Positions 54,347 through 62,548 are shown, counted from the stretch's first letter. The stretch is 64,000 nt of DNA from Streptomyces echinatus (GCF_014203595.1 NZ_JACHJK010000006.1:248001-312000); one strand, 5' to 3'. The notes: generated by a model not told the origin, from the sequence alone. Numbers and translations: made by a program.

Positions 54347-54526
54347 GACGGGGTACCTCCGGAGTCTCCGAGCGCGATGTCTACTGAACGGTAACGTCAG
54401 ATGGGGTCCGTCGATACGTCTTTCACACAGGCCGCTGGGCCGACCGGCCGAACACGGATCGTGACGGCGTGGTGCACATCGGAACATGGTGCTCGGATGC
54501 CCGATGCGACACCAGGAGGTGATCAT

Positions 54527-55852
54527 GTGACGACTCCCTCGAAGTCGGAAGAGCCTGAAAAAGAGTCTGGCTCCGGCTCGTCCGTGATGGTGCGACGGGG
54601 GATGCCTAGATCCCCATGCTTACGGGCGGAGATGGCAGGGGTCGTACTGGTTCTGCTCCTGACCGCGCTGCCGGTGGGCTGGTGGGGCCTCCTGTCTTTC
54701 AGCGAGGCTCTGACCTTCCCGAGTTGCGTCACCGGAGTGGCCCTCATGGTGGTGGCCCTCGTTATGCTCGTAGGCGTTTTCGCGGTCGTGGACTGCTGGG
54801 TACGAGGGCCCTTTTCCAACTTCGGGGTGATCGCGCTGATCAGTACCGGCGTGGCGTTCTTCACGAACATCGCGCTCCTGTTTTACACATGGAAGGACGG
54901 TGAGAAGATCCGCTACCCGGTACTGTTCGGCCTGCTCGTGCTGGCTTCGGTGTGGGCTGCCATCTCGGTGTGGCGGAGACTGGACGAAATTCCCGTTCCG
55001 AAGCGGGTGGCTATTGCGCTGATTGTTCCCACGATTGTGGCGGTCGCCAATTTCAGCTATCAGTACCTCTACCAGCCGTACCGGCGCGAAGCCGCTCCCC
55101 TCGTGCAGCTGGTCGTGGGCAAGGCGGTGCTCAGCGGCGACCGTAAGGCTTTCTCCGTGCCGATCGACATCAAGCTCGTGAACCGCAGTGATTTGAGTTT
55201 CTACGTGCTGGGTGCCGAGTTCCATGCCATGGGCGAGGACGTACGGCTGAGTCCGACGGACCTGCCACCCGTAAAATGGCGCAAGACTGTCGAGGAGTGG
55301 GCCAACGTACGGGAGAAGCACCCGCTGACCCGCAGGGAGGTCTATCAGCCCGGCCAGCTGGTGGCGGCACAGCAGTGGCTTCCGGCTGGAAACTGGGTCG
55401 AGACGAACGACGAGACGGTCGCGCGAACCGTCGTTGAGCTTCCGATCAATACGCCGTACGACAAGTTGGCGTTCTACGCCAGCGTGAACCTGGCGCGCAA
55501 GGACCGGATCGTAGTCGGAAAGTTCGGCAAGCCTAAATACTCCTGGCGGGGCATCAAGCTGCCGCAGTGGGTGAAGGACGGGCAGAAGCAGCAGGACACC
55601 ATCGTCCAAACGGCCGAAGCGCAGGAAAACAGTGTGATCGATCGCTACACGAGGGAGCCCCGCCGCGTCACCACCTATTGGCGATTCGGCCAGCATGGCG
55701 TGGACGTGTCGCCGGTCATCGCGCGAAGGGGTGAGGAAGGGCGCGCACTTACCGAAAAGGCGAACCGCGAAGTGGTGAACCGCTACGGTATGATCGACGT
55801 GCTGGTGGGCCCCATCGAACAGACACTGTGGGACATCAAGAGTCAGCGCTGA
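54527..55852 (+). CDS. Orphan multi-pass membrane protein in lower-GC islet
   Basis: I do not recognise this 441-residue protein. Following a polar, charged N-terminus, five hydrophobic segments occur (about residues 35-60, 67-92, 99-122, 129-150 and 158-182). A hydrophilic domain of about 250 residues then follows (SYQYLYQPYRREAAPLVQLV ... VPIDIKLVNRSDLSFYVLGAEFHAMGED), beta-rich and probably extracytoplasmic. The C-terminus contains VIDRYTREPRRVTTYWRFGQ. GTG 54527 has AGGAGG 7 nt upstream. GC content is visibly lower than in the neighbours and codon use is more mixed, suggesting recent transfer. Confidence 0.75.
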   Translation: MTTPSKSEEPEKESGSGSSVMVRRGMPRSPCLRAEMAGVVLVLLLTALPVGWWGLLSFSEALTFPSCVTGVALMVVALVMLVGVFAVVDCWVRGPFSNFGVIALISTGVAFFTNIALLFYTWKDGEKIRYPVLFGLLVLASVWAAISVWRRLDEIPVPKRVAIALIVPTIVAVANFSYQYLYQPYRREAAPLVQLVVGKAVLSGDRKAFSVPIDIKLVNRSDLSFYVLGAEFHAMGEDVRLSPTDLPPVKWRKTVEEWANVREKHPLTRREVYQPGQLVAAQQWLPAGNWVETNDETVARTVVELPINTPYDKLAFYASVNLARKDRIVVGKFGKPKYSWRGIKLPQWVKDGQKQQDTIVQTAEAQENSVIDRYTREPRRVTTYWRFGQHGVDVSPVIARRGEEGRALTEKANREVVNRYGMIDVLVGPIEQTLWDIKSQR

Positions 55853-55922
55853 CCAGCCCCTCTGGTCGCAGCATCGGGCGTTCCGCCGCAGCGGCATGCG
55901 TAGGGGAGGTCGGCGGACGGTG

Positions 55923-56042
55923 TCAGGACTGGTACCCGTGTCCGTCGTACGAGGCGCCGCTGAAGCCGTGGATCAGACGGCTGTTGCCGAGCAGGAGCAG
56001 TCCCCGCGGCCTGCGTCGACGCCGCAGTAGTCGGAGAAACAT
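55923..56042 (-). CDS. Possible 39-residue basic micropeptide
   Basis: ATG 56042 has GGAGG 6 nt upstream (GGAGG-TAGGCG-ATG) and begins MFLRLLRRRRRPRGLLLLGN followed by SRLIHGFSGASYDGHGYQS and a TGA stop. The first half is Arg/Leu-rich and the second half Gly/Ser/Tyr-rich. The ribosome-binding site and the palindrome 26 bp upstream of the start codon support translation, but there is no homology evidence. It could be a regulatory leader, a small secreted or membrane-active peptide, or nothing. Confidence 0.4.
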   Translation of the reverse strand: MFLRLLRRRRRPRGLLLLGNSRLIHGFSGASYDGHGYQS

Positions 56043-56067
56043 CGCCTACCTCCATGGTCGGGCAGAA

Positions 56068-56089
56068 ATAGTACATTTCAGCGTACTAT
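56068..56089. promoter_or_regulatory. Perfect palindrome, candidate operator
   Basis: ATAGTAC-N8-GTACTAT is a perfect 7-bp inverted repeat in an otherwise GC-rich chromosome. On the minus strand its TACTAT could also serve as a -10 box for the micro-ORF 26 bp downstream. Confidence 0.5.
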
Positions 56090-56177
56090 GCATCGACCTG
56101 CCCGTAAAATGGAGCTTCGTCCACTCGGGCTCCCTGACAAGCGCGCTGATGTCGAGTCAGGTGCGCTGAGCTCGGCG

Positions 56178-57188
56178 TCACTTGTGTGCCTGGTGGTCCT
56201 GCGGGGCCCGCAACAGTCGCCTCAGCCAGTTCAGATGGGACGCGCGGGCCGTGCGGGACAGGGCCGCATGGGGGACGAAGCCGTCGAAGCCGTGGAAGCC
56301 GCCGGGCCAGACGTGGAGTTCGGCCACGCCACCGCACCGCCAGATGCGGGAGGCGTACTCCACCACCTCGTCGCGGAAGGTCTCGGCGGAGCCGACGTCC
56401 AGGAAGGCCGGGGGCAGGCCGGACAGGTCGGTCGCGCGGGCGGGGGCGGCGTAGGGGGAGACGTCGGGGCCGCCCCGGCGATCGCCGAGCAGCGCCGTCC
56501 AGCCGGTCTCGTTGGCGGTGCGGTCCCACGCGCCGACACCCGCCATCTGGTGGGCGGACACGGTGTCGTTGCGGTCGTCGAGCATCGGGTACATCAGGAG
56601 CTGGCCGATGACCGGCGGGCCCTGGCGGTCCCGCAGGAGGAGGGCGAGCGCCGCGGCCAGGCCGCCGCCGGCGCTGGCCCCCGTGATGATGATCCGGTCC
56701 GGGTCGCCGCCGATCTCCCCGGCGTGGCACGCCGTCCAGAGGAGACCGGCGTACACGTCGTCGATCGGTGCCGGGTGCGGGTGTTCGGGTGCGAGGCGGT
56801 ACTCCACCGACACGACGACCGCGCCGAGCTCGTGCGCCCAGGCCAGCGGGCCGTCCACGCCGGCCCGGTTGTTGCCGACGACCATGCCGCCGCCGTGCAC
56901 GTGGTAGATCACCGGCAGCGGGGTGGCAGGAGCGGCGGAGGTGGGGCGGCAGATGAGGAGGGAGACGTCCGGGGCGCCGTCCGGGCCCGGTACCGTACGG
57001 TCCTCCGCCTCGAAGGCGCCCCCCATCGTGACGTCGATCAGGTCGAGCAGTTCGAGTCCCGGGCCCTGCCGGACGGTGGTGATCTCGTCCGGGGTGAGCC
57101 CGGGCCTGAGCGCATCCTTGACCGGCTCCAGCGTGGCGGCGAGTTCCGGATCGAACGGGGGTGGTGGCGGGACCGGGACCGGGGGCAT
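56178..57188 (-). CDS. HSL-family alpha/beta hydrolase (esterase)
   Basis: This 336-residue enzyme has the HSL oxyanion motif YHVHGGGMVVGN, VSVEYRLAPEHPHPAPIDDVYAGLLW, and the nucleophile elbow GASAGGGLAAALALLLRD (usual GDSAGG, with Ala at the Asp position). The acid Asp region is LDVGSAETFRDEVVEYA, and the His is in HVWPGGFHGFDGF. It should hydrolyse small acyl esters in the cytoplasm. The stop lies beyond the lower-GC islet. GGAG precedes ATG 57188. Confidence 0.9.
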   Translation of the reverse strand: MPPVPVPPPPPFDPELAATLEPVKDALRPGLTPDEITTVRQGPGLELLDLIDVTMGGAFEAEDRTVPGPDGAPDVSLLICRPTSAAPATPLPVIYHVHGGGMVVGNNRAGVDGPLAWAHELGAVVVSVEYRLAPEHPHPAPIDDVYAGLLWTACHAGEIGGDPDRIIITGASAGGGLAAALALLLRDRQGPPVIGQLLMYPMLDDRNDTVSAHQMAGVGAWDRTANETGWTALLGDRRGGPDVSPYAAPARATDLSGLPPAFLDVGSAETFRDEVVEYASRIWRCGGVAELHVWPGGFHGFDGFVPHAALSRTARASHLNWLRRLLRAPQDHQAHK

Positions 57189-57606
57189 GGCTCCTCCTGA
57201 CCTGACGCGTGCGGCGGTGCGTGCCGCGGTCCTTGTCACCCGTGCCGCTCGTTCGAGGCATGAGCGCCCGGCACGTGGCTGCCGCTCGTGCGGCCATGAC
57301 CGCGTACCCCGCCGACGGCCGATCACCGACGGACGGCGGAAGGAGTTCGACGGCGGCGCCGAGGACCCGATGCCGGAGGCTCGCACCGGCCGCCCTCCCC
57401 GCCCGGCGGCTCGCGCCGGGCGTCGCCGCGGTGGTCCCGGGTCCGTGGCGGGCCGGGCCGCGCGGTGGACCCGGGGCCGGGCCGCGCCATGGGCCGGGAG
57501 TCTCGCGCGCAGGCGGTGGAGCGGCAGGCCGAATCCGGGTGGGCCGGGGCGGCATGCGGAAGGGGCCGCAGCCGTCAGGCTCCGGCCCCTTCGGGGTGCG
57601 CACGGG
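57189..57606. other. Intergenic region, terminator only
   Basis: These 418 bp of very GC-rich sequence lie between the esterase and FMN-reductase genes (both minus strand). They hold the reductase terminator (57559-57592) and presumably the esterase promoter near 57189. Open frames crossing it show no recognisable protein. Confidence 0.5.
57559..57592 (-). terminator. FMN reductase gene terminator
   Basis: A perfect 10-bp inverted repeat (GAAGGGGCCG at 57559-57568 / CGGCCCCTTC at 57583-57592) with a 14-nt loop lies 15 bp after the stop of the gene ending at 57607. Confidence 0.75.
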
Positions 57607-58164
57607 TCAGGCGGCCGCGCCCACGTTGCCGTGCAGACGGGCCACGACCTCGGTGAGCTGCGCGGCGACCTCGGCGTCGTCGACCGGGTGGGTCTCGGCG
57701 AAGCGGGTCACAGAGCCGGGGATGGACAGCTTGATGTCCTCGATCACCTTGCCGCCGGCGATGCCCACGGCCTTACGGGCCTCGTCCTGGGCCCACACGC
57801 CGCCGTACTGGCCGAAGGCGGTGCCGATCACGGCGACGGGCTTGCCGCCGAAGGCGCCGGCGCCGTACGGGCGGGACAGCCAGTCGATGGCGTTCTTCAG
57901 CACGGCCGGGATCGTGCCGTTGTACTCGGGCGAGAAGAGCAGGAAGGCGTCGGCGGCGCGGGCGGCCTCGCGCAGCGCCACCGCGGCGGCCGGGACGCTG
58001 CCCTCCACGTCGATGTCCTCGTTGTAGAACGGGATCTCGGCCAGGCCCTCGAACAGCTCGACCTCGGCGCCCTCCGGGGCGAGCTTCACGGCGGCCTCGG
58101 CGAGCTGACGGTTGTGCGAACCGGCGCGAAGGCTGCCGACGAGCGCGAGGATGCGAACAGACAT
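57607..58164 (-). CDS. NAD(P)H-dependent FMN reductase
   Basis: This 185-residue flavodoxin-like reductase has the FMN phosphate loop LVGSLRAGSHNRQLAEA, FYNEDIDVEG, and FLLFSPEYNGTIPAVLKNAIDWLSRP, hallmarks of the NADPH-dependent FMN/azo/chromate/quinone reductase group. It reduces flavin or quinones and protects against electrophiles. It is divergent from a TetR gene with twin palindromic operators between them (58203-58250), so it is likely the target of that repressor. Confidence 0.92.
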   Translation of the reverse strand: MSVRILALVGSLRAGSHNRQLAEAAVKLAPEGAEVELFEGLAEIPFYNEDIDVEGSVPAAAVALREAARAADAFLLFSPEYNGTIPAVLKNAIDWLSRPYGAGAFGGKPVAVIGTAFGQYGGVWAQDEARKAVGIAGGKVIEDIKLSIPGSVTRFAETHPVDDAEVAAQLTEVVARLHGNVGAAA

Positions 58165-58202
58165 GGGTGACTCCAAGGGGCTGAAACTCACTGTCACGAT
58201 CC

Positions 58203-58250
58203 GGACCGAGGTCCGTTTAGATTTGTATCACTGCAAACGGACCGCGGTCC
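58203..58250. promoter_or_regulatory. Twin palindromic operators between FMN reductase and TetR
   Basis: GGACCGAGGTCC at 58203-58214 and GGACCGCGGTCC at 58239-58250 are palindromes with centres 36 bp apart. The flanks are also inverted relative to each other (GGTCCGTTT...AAACGGACC). The AT-rich stretch between them would contain the promoters. This is a typical TetR-type operator pair. Confidence 0.85.
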
Positions 58251-58281
58251 AGTTTTCTTCCCCGTGCTTTACGCTGTGTTC

Positions 58282-58953
58282 ATGTCCAGCGCTCTGCCGC
58301 CCTTCCCCAAGCCGGAAGAACCCTTCGACGCCCCTCAGATGCTGGAAGTGGGCACGTCCTCCGACGAGCCGTGCCTGCGTGCCGACGCGGCGCGGAACCG
58401 GGCCCGGCTGCTGGAGGCCGCGGCCCGGCTGATCGCCGAGCAGGGGGTGGCCGGCGTGACGATGGAGGCGGTGGCCGCGGCGGCCCAGGTGGGCAAGGGC
58501 ACCGTCTTCCGCCGCTTCGGTGACCGCACCGGGCTGCTGATGGCGCTGCTCGACCACTCGGCCAGGCAGTTGCAGGCCGACTTCCTCGGCGGCCCCCCGC
58601 CCCTGGGCCCCGGCGCGGCGCCCCTGGAGCGGCTGAGGGCGTTCGGCGTGGCGGTGCTGTACCGCTCGGCCGAGCAGCTGGATCTGCAGCTGGCCGCCCA
58701 GCCGGAGCCGACCCGCCGGTTCTCCCACCCCGCGGTCGGTTCGCTGCGCACGCACGTCACGATGCTGCTCCGGCAGATCGTGCCGGACGCCGACTGCGAC
58801 CTGCTGGCCCACACGCTGCTGGCCTCGCTGGACCCGGCGCTGATCCATCATCTGACCCGGCAGTGCGGGATGCCCATGGAGCGGCTGGAGGCGGGCTGGC
58901 TCGACCTCGTCGCCCGGGTGACCGCGACGCCGCCGCCGGGCACCGGCCGGTAG
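58282..58953 (+). CDS. TetR-family regulator of the FMN reductase
   Basis: This 223-residue regulator has a TetR helix-turn-helix (ARNRARLLEAAARLIAEQGV, AGVTMEAVAAAAQVGKGTVFRRFGDRTGLLMALL) preceded by a 40-residue extension. The ligand-binding domain spans about 95-215. ATG 58282 is used; GTG 58264 would add six residues. Two palindromic operators lie in the 117 bp between it and the FMN reductase gene. It probably represses both and responds to an electrophile or quinone. Confidence 0.9.
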   Translation: MSSALPPFPKPEEPFDAPQMLEVGTSSDEPCLRADAARNRARLLEAAARLIAEQGVAGVTMEAVAAAAQVGKGTVFRRFGDRTGLLMALLDHSARQLQADFLGGPPPLGPGAAPLERLRAFGVAVLYRSAEQLDLQLAAQPEPTRRFSHPAVGSLRTHVTMLLRQIVPDADCDLLAHTLLASLDPALIHHLTRQCGMPMERLEAGWLDLVARVTATPPPGTGR

Positions 58954-58975
58954 ATCACTCGTCCCGGCCGGTGGA

Positions 58976-60124
58976 TCAGTTCTCCCGGCCGGTGAACATC
59001 TCCACCAGGCCCCGCGGGGTGTCCTCGCGGAACAGCAGGTCCTGGCTGCGGGCGGAGTCCCTGGCGGACGCCTCCGCGCGCGGGAACATCCGGGCCTCGT
59101 ACGCGGCCAGCCCGGCCTCCGTGTCCCCGGGGTGCGCGGCCAGCGCGAGGCCCAGTTCGGCGCCGTCCAGCAGGGCCAGATTCGCGCCCTCGCCCGCGAA
59201 GGGTGACATCAGGTGGGCGGCGTCCCCGAGCAGGGTGACCCCGGGCACCCGGTCCCAGCGGTGGCCCGCCGGCAGGGCGTGGATCCGGCGCGGCACCAGC
59301 GCCCCGTCCGCGTCCGCGACCAGCGCCCGCAGACGCTCGTCCCAGCCGTCGAACTCCTTCAGTACGGCCGCCTTCGCCGCCTCGGTGTCGGTGAAGTCGA
59401 TGCCGTCCAGCCAGTCCTCCGGCGCCGTCACGGCGGTGTACACGTGCAGGCTGCCGTCGGGTTCGCGGTGCGCGAGGAAGCCACGGCCGGGGCCGAGCGC
59501 GAAGAGCATGCCGCCGCCCACGACCTCCGCGCTCACCGGGTGCCGTTCGTCCGCGGCCGTCAGGTCCGTCTCCACGAACGACACGCCCGTGTACGCGGGC
59601 AGGGCGGCGGAGACCAGCGGGCGCACCCGCGACCAGGCGCCGTCCGCCCCGACCAGCACATCGGTGGTGAACTCGGTGCCGTCCGCGAGCGTCACCCGGT
59701 GCCGGCCGCCCTCCAGCGGGCGGGCGCCGGTGACCTTGGCGCCCCACCGGACGGTGCCCGCGGGCAGGGAGCCGAGCAGCAGGTCGCGCAGCTCGCCCCG
59801 GTCCGTCTCGGGGCGCCCGCCGGTGCCGTCGTCGGACTCCGCGAACCGGACGCTGCCGTCCCGGTCGAGGACGCGTACCGCCTGGCCGCCGCCGTGGACC
59901 CGGGCCAGGAACTCCTCGTGCAGGCCGGCGGCCCGCAGCGCCTCCTGGCCGGAGTCGTCGTGGATGTCGAGCATGCCTCCTTGCGTCCGTGCCCCGGGCG
60001 ACGCGTCCAGGTCGAACACCGCGGCCCGGATGCCGTGCACGTGCAGCACACGGGCGAGGGTGAGCCCGCCGAGTCCCGCGCCGACGACGGCGACGGGGTG
60101 GTGGGGGAGGGAAGCGGTGGTCAC
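58976..60124 (-). CDS. FAD-dependent monooxygenase, TetX-like
   Basis: This 382-residue flavoprotein has the FAD-binding GAGLGGLTLARVLHVHGI, QGGMLDIHDDSGQEALRAAGL, DVLVGADGAWSRVR (DG motif) and VTLLGDAAHLMSPFAGEGANLALLDGAEL (GD motif). These resemble the TetX tetracycline destructase group of class A monooxygenases. The substrate may be an aromatic antibiotic or a polyketide; tetracycline is only one possibility. GTG 60124 overlaps the tetR stop (GTGA), so it is coupled to that regulator. GGAGG lies 4 nt upstream. Confidence 0.88.
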   Translation of the reverse strand: MTTASLPHHPVAVVGAGLGGLTLARVLHVHGIRAAVFDLDASPGARTQGGMLDIHDDSGQEALRAAGLHEEFLARVHGGGQAVRVLDRDGSVRFAESDDGTGGRPETDRGELRDLLLGSLPAGTVRWGAKVTGARPLEGGRHRVTLADGTEFTTDVLVGADGAWSRVRPLVSAALPAYTGVSFVETDLTAADERHPVSAEVVGGGMLFALGPGRGFLAHREPDGSLHVYTAVTAPEDWLDGIDFTDTEAAKAAVLKEFDGWDERLRALVADADGALVPRRIHALPAGHRWDRVPGVTLLGDAAHLMSPFAGEGANLALLDGAELGLALAAHPGDTEAGLAAYEARMFPRAEASARDSARSQDLLFREDTPRGLVEMFTGREN

Positions 60125-60801
60125 GGGGCCTCCTGGCCTTCGGTCGGCACGACGGTCCGCTCGATGCCGTTGATCAGGGTCTGGAAGGCCCACGACAGGC
60201 GGGCCTCGGGGGTGCCGGACAACAGCGCGCCGGCGTCGGCGGCGATGTGCGGATGCGTCGCGGCGGGCGCCTCGCGCAGCGCCCGGACCAGCGCCTGCCA
60301 GGTGCCCGGCGAGTCCTCCCCGGCGTGTTCGGCGGCGGTCGCGGTGGCGTGCTGGAGCAGCAGGTCGACGCCCCAGGCCGCTTGCGCGCGCGGTACCCCG
60401 CCCGCATGGAACAGGTCCAGCAGGGTCTCGATCAGGCGCAGGTAGTGCGGGCCGCTCGGCCGGGCGGTCAGCGCCGAACGGGCCAGGGACGGGTGCTCCA
60501 GGAGCATCGCGGTGTAGCCGGTGAGCACCCGCTCCAGCCGCTCCCGCCAGCCGCCCTCATCCGGTGCGAGGCCGATCGTGCCGAGCAGCTCGTCCAGTAC
60601 GGCCGCGTGCAGCTCGTCGGTGTTGCGCACGTACACGTACAGCGAGGCCGGGCCGGTGTCGAGCTCCTGGGCGAGCCGTCGCATGGTCACCTTGCGCAGC
60701 CCTTCCGTGCGCAGGATCGCGACGGCGGCGGCGACGATGCCCTCCCGGGTGAGGGCGGGCTTGGCGGGGCGCTCCCGGCGGGAACGGGGGGCTTCGGTCA
60801 T
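60121..60801 (-). CDS. TetR-family regulator of the monooxygenase
   Basis: This 226-residue TetR/AcrR-type regulator has a HTH (EGIVAAAVAILRTEGLRKVTMRRLAQELDTGPASLYVYVRNTDEL), a C-terminal domain of TetR_C type and an Arg-rich N-terminus. Its stop overlaps the monooxygenase GTG. Three palindromes spaced exactly 15 bp apart lie directly upstream (60816-60855), where it likely binds to repress its own operon. Inducer would be the monooxygenase substrate. Confidence 0.9.
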   Translation of the reverse strand: MTEAPRSRRERPAKPALTREGIVAAAVAILRTEGLRKVTMRRLAQELDTGPASLYVYVRNTDELHAAVLDELLGTIGLAPDEGGWRERLERVLTGYTAMLLEHPSLARSALTARPSGPHYLRLIETLLDLFHAGGVPRAQAAWGVDLLLQHATATAAEHAGEDSPGTWQALVRALREAPAATHPHIAADAGALLSGTPEARLSWAFQTLINGIERTVVPTEGQEAP

Positions 60802-60815
60802 GCCTCGAGGATAGC

Positions 60816-60855
60816 GAACATGTTCGTTACGAACAAGTTCGGCACGAACATGTTC
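60816..60855. promoter_or_regulatory. Three decameric palindromes at 15-bp spacing, TetR operator
   Basis: GAACATGTTC (60816-60825), GAACAAGTTC (60831-60840) and GAACATGTTC (60846-60855) are separated by 5 bp each. The spacers make overlapping GTTCG-N3-CGAAC palindromes (60822-60834 and 60837-60849). The block lies 15 bp before the tetR start. Confidence 0.88.
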
Positions 60856-60970
60856 CTCCTGGTGGGGGAGTGAGCCTCAGAACCGAAAAACGCACGGGCT
60901 TCGTCGAATTCTGAACCACCGCGCCCCGCCCGCCCCCGGCCCCCGGCCCTCTGCCAAGATGCGGTCTGTC

Positions 60971-61972
60971 ATGGTGCAGATACCGAACACGCCCACGAGC
61001 GCCGACGTGGCCCGCCTGGCCGGCGTCTCGCGCGCGACCGTCTCCTACGTCCTCAACAACACCGACGCGGTACGGATCAGTGAGGCGACCCGCCTGCGCG
61101 TGCGCGAGGCCGCCCGGGAACTGGGGTACGTCCCGCACGCCGCCGCCCGCAGCCTGCGCGCCGGACACAGCCGCCTGGTCCTGATGCCCGCCCCGGCCAT
61201 CCCGGTCGGCCACCTCTACAGCAGGTTCCTCAACGAACTCCAGTGGGCCCTCGGCCGTCTCGACTACACCGTCGTCCAGTACGGCAGCGTGGGCCTGCAG
61301 GGGGACGAGGCCGCCCGTGCCTGGGCCGAGCTGCGGCCCGTCGCCGTCCTGGTGCCCGGCGCCGGCCTCGGCCCCCAGGGCGTCGCCGTCCTCAAGCGCT
61401 CCGGCGCCCGGGCCGTGGTCACCGTCGGCCCCGGCCGCGTCGAGGGAGCGCACGCCCTGCTGATGGACCACGACGCCGTCGGACACTGCGCGGGCGCCCA
61501 TCTGTACGCCCGGGGCCGCCGGCGGATCGGTGTGGTCGTACCGCGGGAGCCGGGGCTGGAGGACTACGCGCTGCCCCGGCTCGCCGGGGTGCGGGAGGCG
61601 CTGCGCGGCACGGACGCCACCGTGACGGAACTGCCGCTCGCCTACACCGAGGAGTCCGCCGCCGCACTGGCCGCCCGCTGGCCCGGACCGGACCTGGACG
61701 CGGTGTTCGCCTACAACGACGAGTACGCGATGCTGCTGATGCGCGCCCTGCAGGACGAGGGCGTACGCGTCCCCGAGGACGTCGCCCTGATCGGCGCCGA
61801 CGACCTGATGCTCGGACGGCTGCTGCGGCCCCGGCTCAGCACGGTCCACATCGAACTGCCCTCCGGCCGCGACCTCGCCGGACTGGTCGACCGCGCGGTG
61901 CGCGACCCCGGCGGGGAGCCCGAGGTGCACACCGTGCTCGGGGCCTCGGTGGTGCGGCGCGAGTCCAGCTGA
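60971..61972 (+). CDS. LacI-family transcriptional regulator
   Basis: This 333-residue regulator has a LacI HTH (TSADVARLAGVSRATVSYVLNNTDAVRISEATRLRV) and the hinge region AARELGYVPHAAARSLRAGHS. The periplasmic-binding-protein-like domain continues to the C-terminus (DAVFAYNDEYAMLLMRALQDEG, IGADDLMLGRLLRPRLSTV). There is no adjacent sugar gene, so its target is unknown; it probably controls a distant locus. ATG 60971 follows an AT-richer promoter region; GC-poor Shine-Dalgarno sequence is not obvious. Upstream ATG 60959 is possible. Confidence 0.9.
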   Translation: MVQIPNTPTSADVARLAGVSRATVSYVLNNTDAVRISEATRLRVREAARELGYVPHAAARSLRAGHSRLVLMPAPAIPVGHLYSRFLNELQWALGRLDYTVVQYGSVGLQGDEAARAWAELRPVAVLVPGAGLGPQGVAVLKRSGARAVVTVGPGRVEGAHALLMDHDAVGHCAGAHLYARGRRRIGVVVPREPGLEDYALPRLAGVREALRGTDATVTELPLAYTEESAAALAARWPGPDLDAVFAYNDEYAMLLMRALQDEGVRVPEDVALIGADDLMLGRLLRPRLSTVHIELPSGRDLAGLVDRAVRDPGGEPEVHTVLGASVVRRESS

Positions 61973-62030
61973 AGCGGCCCCGGGCGTCACCGCCGGACCG
62001 GGCCTCACCGCCCCGGTCCGGCGTCGTGGG

Positions 62031-62408
62031 TCACTGCTGCGTCTGGCCCTCCTGGGCGGCGATGCTCTTGCGCACCTCGTCCATGTCCAGCTTGCGGGCC
62101 TGCCCGATGAGGTCCTCCAGGGCCGGCGCCGGCAGGGCGCCCGGCTGGGCGTAGACCGCGACCTGGTCACGGACGATCATCAGCGTCGGGATCGACGAGA
62201 TACCGAAGGCCGCGGCCAGCTCCGGCTGCGCCTCCGTGTCGACCTTGCCGAACACCAGGTCCGGGTTCTCCTCGGCGGCCTTCTCATACACGGGGGCGAA
62301 CTGCCGGCACGGTCCGCACCAGGACGCCCAGAAGTCGATGAGAACGAACTCGTTCTCGGAGACCAACTGGTCGAAGTTCTCCTTGGTCAGCTCCACGGTG
62401 CTGCTCAT
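62031..62408 (-). CDS. Thioredoxin
   Basis: This 125-residue thioredoxin has the active site FWASWCGPCRQF (about residues 29-34, CGPC), the cis-Pro in SSIPTLMIVRD and an extended C-terminal helix region. It reduces protein disulfides in the cytoplasm. It is divergent from a pyridine-nucleotide-disulfide oxidoreductase gene (62549) but that enzyme is not a typical thioredoxin reductase. Confidence 0.95.
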   Translation of the reverse strand: MSSTVELTKENFDQLVSENEFVLIDFWASWCGPCRQFAPVYEKAAEENPDLVFGKVDTEAQPELAAAFGISSIPTLMIVRDQVAVYAQPGALPAPALEDLIGQARKLDMDEVRKSIAAQEGQTQQ

Positions 62409-62548
62409 GGCGTGATTCCCTCTTCCTGGTGTGGGGTGTGCCGACGGCGGAAACACGGCCGCCGGGCCGCCTATTCCACCCGTGCACGCCTGTGTGCCGC
62501 GCGCGTACCCATGTGGCCAGGGCGCACACCACCCACCAGACTGACCCC

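Larger units (their letters stand above)
55853..56177. other. Lower-GC intergenic region with micro-ORF and palindrome
   Basis: These 325 bp lie between the orphan membrane protein and the HSL-type hydrolase. They hold a possible 39-residue minus-strand ORF (55923-56042) and a perfect palindrome (56068-56089). Otherwise nothing gene-like is visible. Confidence 0.5.

Noticed and set aside
55828..56169. A 113-codon plus-strand ORF across the islet boundary
   Set aside because: It begins inside the end of the orphan membrane gene, has no ribosome-binding site and crosses the palindrome; composition is not protein-like.
56086..57603. A 505-codon minus-strand ORF antisense/overlapping the esterase gene
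   Set aside because: The esterase frame has all family motifs; the other frame is Arg/Pro/Gly-rich and unrecognisable.
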